From NCBI GenBank assembly GCA_016719385.1, contig JADJZA010000007.1, forward strand, positions 682,001 to 746,000: a DNA stretch of 64,000 bases, given 5' to 3'. The translations under genes were made by a program, and so were the position numbers. Positions 59,795-64,000 of the stretch are shown here, piece after piece. The notes under the pieces are model-generated. The model saw only the letters and a program-made list of their open reading frames with translations, had not been told where the DNA came from and ran no database searches. How positions within the stretch are numbered: the stretch's first letter is position 1; every line of letters starts with the position of its first letter. Origin of the DNA: Candidatus Microthrix subdominans. Lineage in GTDB: Bacteria; Actinomycetota; Acidimicrobiia; Acidimicrobiales; Microtrichaceae.

Positions 59795-62700
59795 ATGAAC
59801 CACCTGAGCCCTGCTCTTGAGGCCGCCGCCTGGGCGGCGGCGGATGGCGTGGCCACCGACGCTGACCTGGCGTTGCTGGAACGCGACCCGTTGGTGTGGC
59901 GCCGCCAGCTCGAGGTGTTGATCGACGACACCGAGGACGCCCTCGACCACGTCCGCAAGCTGCGCGGCCCGGAGCGCGGGCGCGTGGTCGCTGACATGGA
60001 AGCCGAGCTGACCCGCCTCGAAGTCTCCTACGGGCGTCTGCTGTCGCCAGGGGACCTCAACGATGCGCTGGTCGAGGCCGACCCGCCGGGCGAGGTGCGC
60101 CTGCAGGCCTCCTGGGCCGGCGGGCAGATCGTGGTGTGGGCCGCCGGGCCGAGCACCCTGCCAGCGGACAACGACGCGTTGGCCGACCTGCTCGAGCGCA
60201 TCGGCGGGCCGGCGGTCGGCTGGAGCGTGCACCGTGACGTGGTCCTGCCCAGCGGCGCCACCGCAGCGGCCCTGGCCATCCCGGTCGAGGAGTCGCTGGG
60301 GTGGCTGGTCGCGGTCGGCGGGGGCCTTGGCCGCAAGGGTGTGGGGTCGAGCGTGGCCTGGCTGGGGCGGGTCGCCGTCGCCGCCGTGCGCCAGGTGGCT
60401 ACCGGCGCCATCGTGCCCACCCTCCACGGCGAGAAGCGCGAGCGCGGCGGCCTGATGGACATGACGGTTCGATGGGTGCCGGCGCTGCTCGACCAGATCG
60501 ATCTCGACGCCATGTCGGCCGCCATGCCCGAAGCGGTGATCCTGCTGGCCCGGGCCGACGCCCGCTCGGTCACGCTGTCGGTGCTGCGGGCGGTCACCGA
60601 TGCGATCGTGCGAGAGGCGACGTCCCGCATCGAGCTGCCTGCACCCCCGCCGCAGGTCCGCAACGCCTCCGGCGTGGCCGAGGCCTTCCTCACCCGCCTG
60701 GATGGCTCGCCGTTCGAGGCACCGATCTCGGCAGGCGCCGAAGTGTCCAAGCGGCTCGACCGTTGGTCCAAGTCGGTCTCCGGTTCGGGCCGTACCCGGC
60801 TGGTCGTTCAGCTCGATCCGCCCGACTCCTCCGACGCCTGGTTTCTGTCGGTGCTCGGCCCGGGAGCCGAGGGGCACCTCATGCCGATCGAGCTCGCCCT
60901 GACCGATCGGCCCGGAACCAAGGCATTGGCAGACGAGCTCACCCGGCTCGAACGCATCCTGCCGGCACTGTTGCGCCCGGGCGCCATGCGGCGCGGCCAG
61001 GTGTACCTGTCGACCGACGAGGCCTGGGAGCTGATGAGCAACGGGGGGCCCAGCCTGGCCGCCGCCGGATACGACCTGCGCCTGCCGGCGCTGTCGCGCC
61101 GCAAGCCGTCCCCGGCCCTGCGGCTCTTCACCGAGCCGGCCGGCGACAGCGTCGTCGGCGCCAACCAGCTGTCCAACGTGTCGTGGTCGGCCCTCTTCGA
61201 CGATGTTGAACTGACCGCTGAGGAGATCGCCCGGCTGGCCACCCAGGCCCGACCGTTGGTGCAGAGCCGGGGCAAGTGGATCGAGCTCGACAAGGTCGAT
61301 CTCAAGGAGGCGGCCGCAGCGCTGGCCGAGCGCTCCGCCCGCACCCAGATGACCGGCGCCGAGATCCTGCGGGCCTCGGTCGGCCTCGACAGCGTGTCGC
61401 TCGCCGGTGGGGTGTCGGTCGAAGGTCAGAGCTGGGCGGGCGAGCTGCTCGCCCAGGCCCGCAACCTGCCCGTGCCCAATCCTCGACCCGAGGGCTTCCA
61501 CGGCGAGCTGCGGTCCTACCAGGCCGAGGCGCTCGCCTGGCTGGGCTTCCTCGACGCCGTCGACCTGGGCGGTTGCCTGGCACTCGACATGGGCCTGGGT
61601 AAGACCCCGACCGTGCTGGCCCACCTCGCCGAGCCGGATGCCCAGGGACCGTCGCTGGTGATCGCCCCGCCGGCGGTCGTCGGCAACTGGGCGGCAGAGG
61701 CCCGGCGCTTCGTTCCCGGCCTGTCGGTCGTCGTGCACCACGGCGCCAACCGGGCCCAGGGTGCGGCGTTCAAGCGGGCGGTGCGCAACAACGACGTGAT
61801 CCTCACCACCTACGGCACCGCGGTGCGCGACGTGGCGCTGCTCGAGGACCACACCTGGAACAAGGTGGTGCTCGACGAGGCCCAGGCGATCAAGAACCCG
61901 GCCAACGAGACCTCCCAACAGCTACGTCGCCTCACTGCCCGCAGCCGCATCGCGCTGACCGGTACGCCGATCGAAAACGGGCTGGGCGACCTGTGGGCGA
62001 TCCTCGACTTCTGCAACCCCGGCCTGGTCGGTTCCCGACCCGAGTTCATCGCCGGGCTGTCCGGCGAGGCTGAGGCGGCGCTGCGGGCCCTCAACGGCGT
62101 GCTGGTGTTCCGCCGCACCAAGTCCGAGCCCGAGGTGGCCAAGGAGCTGCCCGATCGCATCGACGAGCTCGACCACTGTGCGATGACCAAGGAGCAGATC
62201 GGCCTGTACCAGGCGGTGCTCGACTCGCTGGTCGCCGACAGCTCCGAGGTGGGCGGCGAGCCGAAGAAGGGTGCCGTGCTGGCGGCGATCACCGCGCTCA
62301 AGCAGATCTGCAACCACCCGGCCGCCTACCAGCACGACGACCTGCCCCTCGAGGGTCGCTCGGGCAAGCTGGCCCGGCTGGAGGAGATCATCGACACGGT
62401 GTTCGCTTCCGGCGAGCGGGTGCTGATCTTCACCCACTTCGCCTCGTGGGGCCGGCGCCTCGCCGAGTACCTCACCGAGAAGACCGGGGTGAAGATCTCC
62501 TCCTACGACGGGTCGCTCGCACGCGGTGCGCGCGACCGGCTGGTCAAGGAGTTCCAGGAGGGTGAAGGCCCCGGCGCGTTGGTGCTGTCGCTGAAGGCGG
62601 GCGGCACCGGGCTGAACCTGACCGCCGCCAACCACGTCGTGTTGTACGACCGCTGGTGGAACCCGGCGGTCGAGGACCAGGCGCGTGACCGGGCGTGGCG

Positions 62701-62923
62701 CATCGGGCAGACCAAGACGGTGATATCGCACCGTCTGGTGTGCCCCGGCACCGTCGACGAACGGGTGGAGGAGGTGGTGGCCGGCAAGCGCCACATCGCC
62801 AACCTGGTGCTGCCCAAGTCGTCGTCGTTGGCCGATCTGGACGGCGAGCAACTGCGCACGGCGCTCGGCCTGGAGAGCGACGCCCTGCTGACCGAAGACG
62901 ACGTCGACGAACTGTCGGCGTGA
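59795..62923 (+). CDS. SNF2-family helicase
   Basis: 1042 residues. The first 580 residues are an actinobacterial N-terminal region without recognisable motifs. The helicase core follows: Walker A in DMGLGKTPT (about residue 598), DEAQAIKNP (about 693), LTGTPIENGLGDLW, then the second RecA lobe with FTHFASWG, LSLKAGGTGLNL and RAWRIGQTK (about 965). Such DNA translocases displace proteins from DNA and are often linked to repair; a SWIM protein neighbour common in actinobacteria is absent. The ATG at 59795 has CAGGG upstream. Two short overlapping or near genes follow on the same strand. Confidence 0.9.
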   Translation: MNHLSPALEAAAWAAADGVATDADLALLERDPLVWRRQLEVLIDDTEDALDHVRKLRGPERGRVVADMEAELTRLEVSYGRLLSPGDLNDALVEADPPGEVRLQASWAGGQIVVWAAGPSTLPADNDALADLLERIGGPAVGWSVHRDVVLPSGATAAALAIPVEESLGWLVAVGGGLGRKGVGSSVAWLGRVAVAAVRQVATGAIVPTLHGEKRERGGLMDMTVRWVPALLDQIDLDAMSAAMPEAVILLARADARSVTLSVLRAVTDAIVREATSRIELPAPPPQVRNASGVAEAFLTRLDGSPFEAPISAGAEVSKRLDRWSKSVSGSGRTRLVVQLDPPDSSDAWFLSVLGPGAEGHLMPIELALTDRPGTKALADELTRLERILPALLRPGAMRRGQVYLSTDEAWELMSNGGPSLAAAGYDLRLPALSRRKPSPALRLFTEPAGDSVVGANQLSNVSWSALFDDVELTAEEIARLATQARPLVQSRGKWIELDKVDLKEAAAALAERSARTQMTGAEILRASVGLDSVSLAGGVSVEGQSWAGELLAQARNLPVPNPRPEGFHGELRSYQAEALAWLGFLDAVDLGGCLALDMGLGKTPTVLAHLAEPDAQGPSLVIAPPAVVGNWAAEARRFVPGLSVVVHHGANRAQGAAFKRAVRNNDVILTTYGTAVRDVALLEDHTWNKVVLDEAQAIKNPANETSQQLRRLTARSRIALTGTPIENGLGDLWAILDFCNPGLVGSRPEFIAGLSGEAEAALRALNGVLVFRRTKSEPEVAKELPDRIDELDHCAMTKEQIGLYQAVLDSLVADSSEVGGEPKKGAVLAAITALKQICNHPAAYQHDDLPLEGRSGKLARLEEIIDTVFASGERVLIFTHFASWGRRLAEYLTEKTGVKISSYDGSLARGARDRLVKEFQEGEGPGALVLSLKAGGTGLNLTAANHVVLYDRWWNPAVEDQARDRAWRIGQTKTVISHRLVCPGTVDERVEEVVAGKRHIANLVLPKSSSLADLDGEQLRTALGLESDALLTEDDVDELSA

Positions 62924-62940
62924 CGAGAGGATCAAGCCCG

Positions 62941-63222
62941 ATGGTCACCCGCTCGAAGAGCAACCGCCGCCGCAACAAGCGCAAGAAGCCGGTCGACCTC
63001 TGGCGTCCGGTGCCGACGTTGCCCGACCCGGAGCCGATCTCGGTCGAGGGCGACCCGACTGCGCTGGTGCGCTCGCTGGGCAACCCGCCACTGCCGGGGC
63101 AGAACAAGGTGGCCGAGCATTATCTGGCCGCCGTCGCCGAACGAGCCAGTGGCATGGCCGAGGCGCTGGCCGCAGCCTCGGGGCTGCTCGCCCAACCCGA
63201 CGACGGCAACGGCGGGGACTGA
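62941..63222 (+). CDS. Small basic protein of unknown function
   Basis: 93 residues. The N-terminus (MVTRSKSNRRRNKRKK) is strongly basic and could bind nucleic acid; the rest is neutral and helical with GLLAQPDDG near the end. Not recognised. It lies 17 bases after the SNF2 helicase stop with AGAGGATC as a ribosome-binding site, and its stop overlaps the next ATG (TGATG), so it belongs to the helicase transcript. A helicase accessory role is a guess. Confidence 0.62.
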   Translation: MVTRSKSNRRRNKRKKPVDLWRPVPTLPDPEPISVEGDPTALVRSLGNPPLPGQNKVAEHYLAAVAERASGMAEALAAASGLLAQPDDGNGGD

Positions 63223-64000
63223 TGACCGAGGCGTTCGTCAGCGAGCCCGACGAGGCCATCGGGCCCGCTTGGGCCAGCCTGGAGGATCGCTGGGTGGTCG
63301 TCACCGGGGCGGCGCGGGGGCTTGGCCGGGCGATCGCGTTGGGCGTCGCCCGCTTTGGTGCCGACGTGATCGCCATCGACCGGGATGAGGTGGGGCTTGC
63401 GGGGCTGCGCGACGGCGTCGAAGCGTTCGGACGCAGCTGTCTGACCGGGGTGTGCGACGTGCGCGACGCCGCAGCGGTCGATGCGGTGCTCGCCGAGGCG
63501 GTCGAGCGCTCCGGGCGCATCGACGTGTTGGTCAACAACGCCGGCGGCGGGTTCTGGGCCCCGTTTCTCGACGTCAGCCCGGGGGGCGAAGCGGCGCTGA
63601 TCGCCGAGAACTTCACCCAGGTCACCCACCTGATCCGGGCGGTTGTCCCCCACATGACCGGAGGCGGAGCGATCGTCTCGGTCACCTCGATCGAGGGGCA
63701 CCGGGCCGGGCCGGGTTTTGCGCTGTATTCGGCGATGAAGGCGGCGGTCGAAAACCTCACCCGCTCGCTGGCGCTCGAGCTGGCCGAGCGGCGCATCCGG
63801 GTGAACGCGGTCGCCCCCGACATGATCCCAACACCGGGTGACGATGCCTTGGCGGAGGCCGCCGGGGCAATGGCCGACGACGCCTATGACGCCCACCCGT
63901 GGCCCGATGCGGGCACCCCCGACGACGCAGCCGCGGCGGTCATCTTCCTCGCCTCGGACATGTCCCGCTTCATCACCGGCTCGACGATCCATCTCGATGG
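63222..64000 (+). CDS. Short-chain dehydrogenase/reductase (partial, 3' end cut)
   Basis: 259 codons are visible before the right edge. The Rossmann motif is VTGAARGLGRAI (about residue 27), NNAGGGFW (about 105), the catalytic Ser in SVTSIEGHR and YSAMKAAV (YxxxK). The C-terminal SRFITGSTIHLDG is at the edge, so only a few residues are missing. The ATG at 63222 overlaps the preceding stop. Substrate unknown. Related to 3-oxoacyl reductase-like and steroid dehydrogenase-like SDRs. Confidence 0.87.
   Translation, partial: MTEAFVSEPDEAIGPAWASLEDRWVVVTGAARGLGRAIALGVARFGADVIAIDRDEVGLAGLRDGVEAFGRSCLTGVCDVRDAAAVDAVLAEAVERSGRIDVLVNNAGGGFWAPFLDVSPGGEAALIAENFTQVTHLIRAVVPHMTGGGAIVSVTSIEGHRAGPGFALYSAMKAAVENLTRSLALELAERRIRVNAVAPDMIPTPGDDALAEAAGAMADDAYDAHPWPDAGTPDDAAAAVIFLASDMSRFITGSTIHLD

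Overview
The window is high-GC, densely coded DNA from a free-living actinobacterium. Several things point that way: a DUF222/HNH protein (a family essentially limited to Actinobacteria), homologues of mycobacterial FadA3, FadE30, IpdF and DapC, a DUF459-type SGNH protein, a prokaryotic gephyrin/GlpR-like pair, a CIRCE heat-shock operator of the TTGGCACTC type, and many apparently leaderless promoters (TANNNT six or seven bases before the start codon). A member of the class Acidimicrobiia is my best guess, but nothing seen here proves the class. No phage, IS element, CRISPR array or integrase was seen; this reads as ordinary chromosome.

Layout. 1-4.6 kb (mostly minus strand): a response regulator and the N-terminal half of a membrane sensor that runs off the left edge, an omega-amidase-type nitrilase, and a DUF222/HNH protein carrying an in-frame tandem repeat. 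4.9-12 kb (minus strand): DapC-like aminotransferase, an NAD-dependent epimerase, FadA3-like thiolase, a frameshifted DUF1990 gene, a MaoC hydratase, and an IpdF/FadE30-like pair that resembles part of actinobacterial steroid CD-ring catabolism. 12-27.4 kb: housekeeping and envelope functions, including NfuA, Uup, an orphan ParA with a tail-anchored partner, MutM, a GGDEF diguanylate cyclase, Dxs, a flippase-like membrane protein, a fold-type III PLP enzyme and an FlK-like thioesterase.

27.5-32.6 kb: a translationally coupled tldD-pmbA-pmbA operon with two divergent pmbA copies, facing a CpaB-like SAF protein. 32.8-36 kb: a coiled-coil VanY-type peptidase, methionine aminopeptidase and an FmdB zinc-ribbon gene preceded by a sigma-A promoter and a perfect CIRCE operator. 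36-41.2 kb: galU, moeA (or the divisome gephyrin Glp), moaA, moaC, a GlpR/SepX-like membrane protein and tRNA-Ala(CGC). The moa genes serve molybdenum cofactor synthesis. The galU-moeA-glpR arrangement also recalls the corynebacterial Glp-GlpR cell-division module.

41.2-51.2 kb: a small HTH protein, an MBOAT O-acyltransferase, MtfA-like peptidase, a coupled AhpD-like/radical SAM pair, a DoxX-like protein, GNAT, thioredoxin-like and CBS proteins, an SGNH protein that probably serves the MBOAT system, and a prepilin peptidase. 51.2-64 kb: a PIG-L deacetylase coupled to an acyl-CoA synthetase, an enoyl-CoA hydratase, a second acyl-CoA ligase, a GH3 lipoprotein, an OYE-type flavoenzyme, a SNF2 helicase with a small basic protein behind it, and an SDR cut by the right edge. 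Fatty-acid/CoA metabolism is the dominant metabolic theme. Start codons were chosen from ribosome-binding sites, stop/start overlaps and the TANNNT spacing rule; all coordinates were read by eye.
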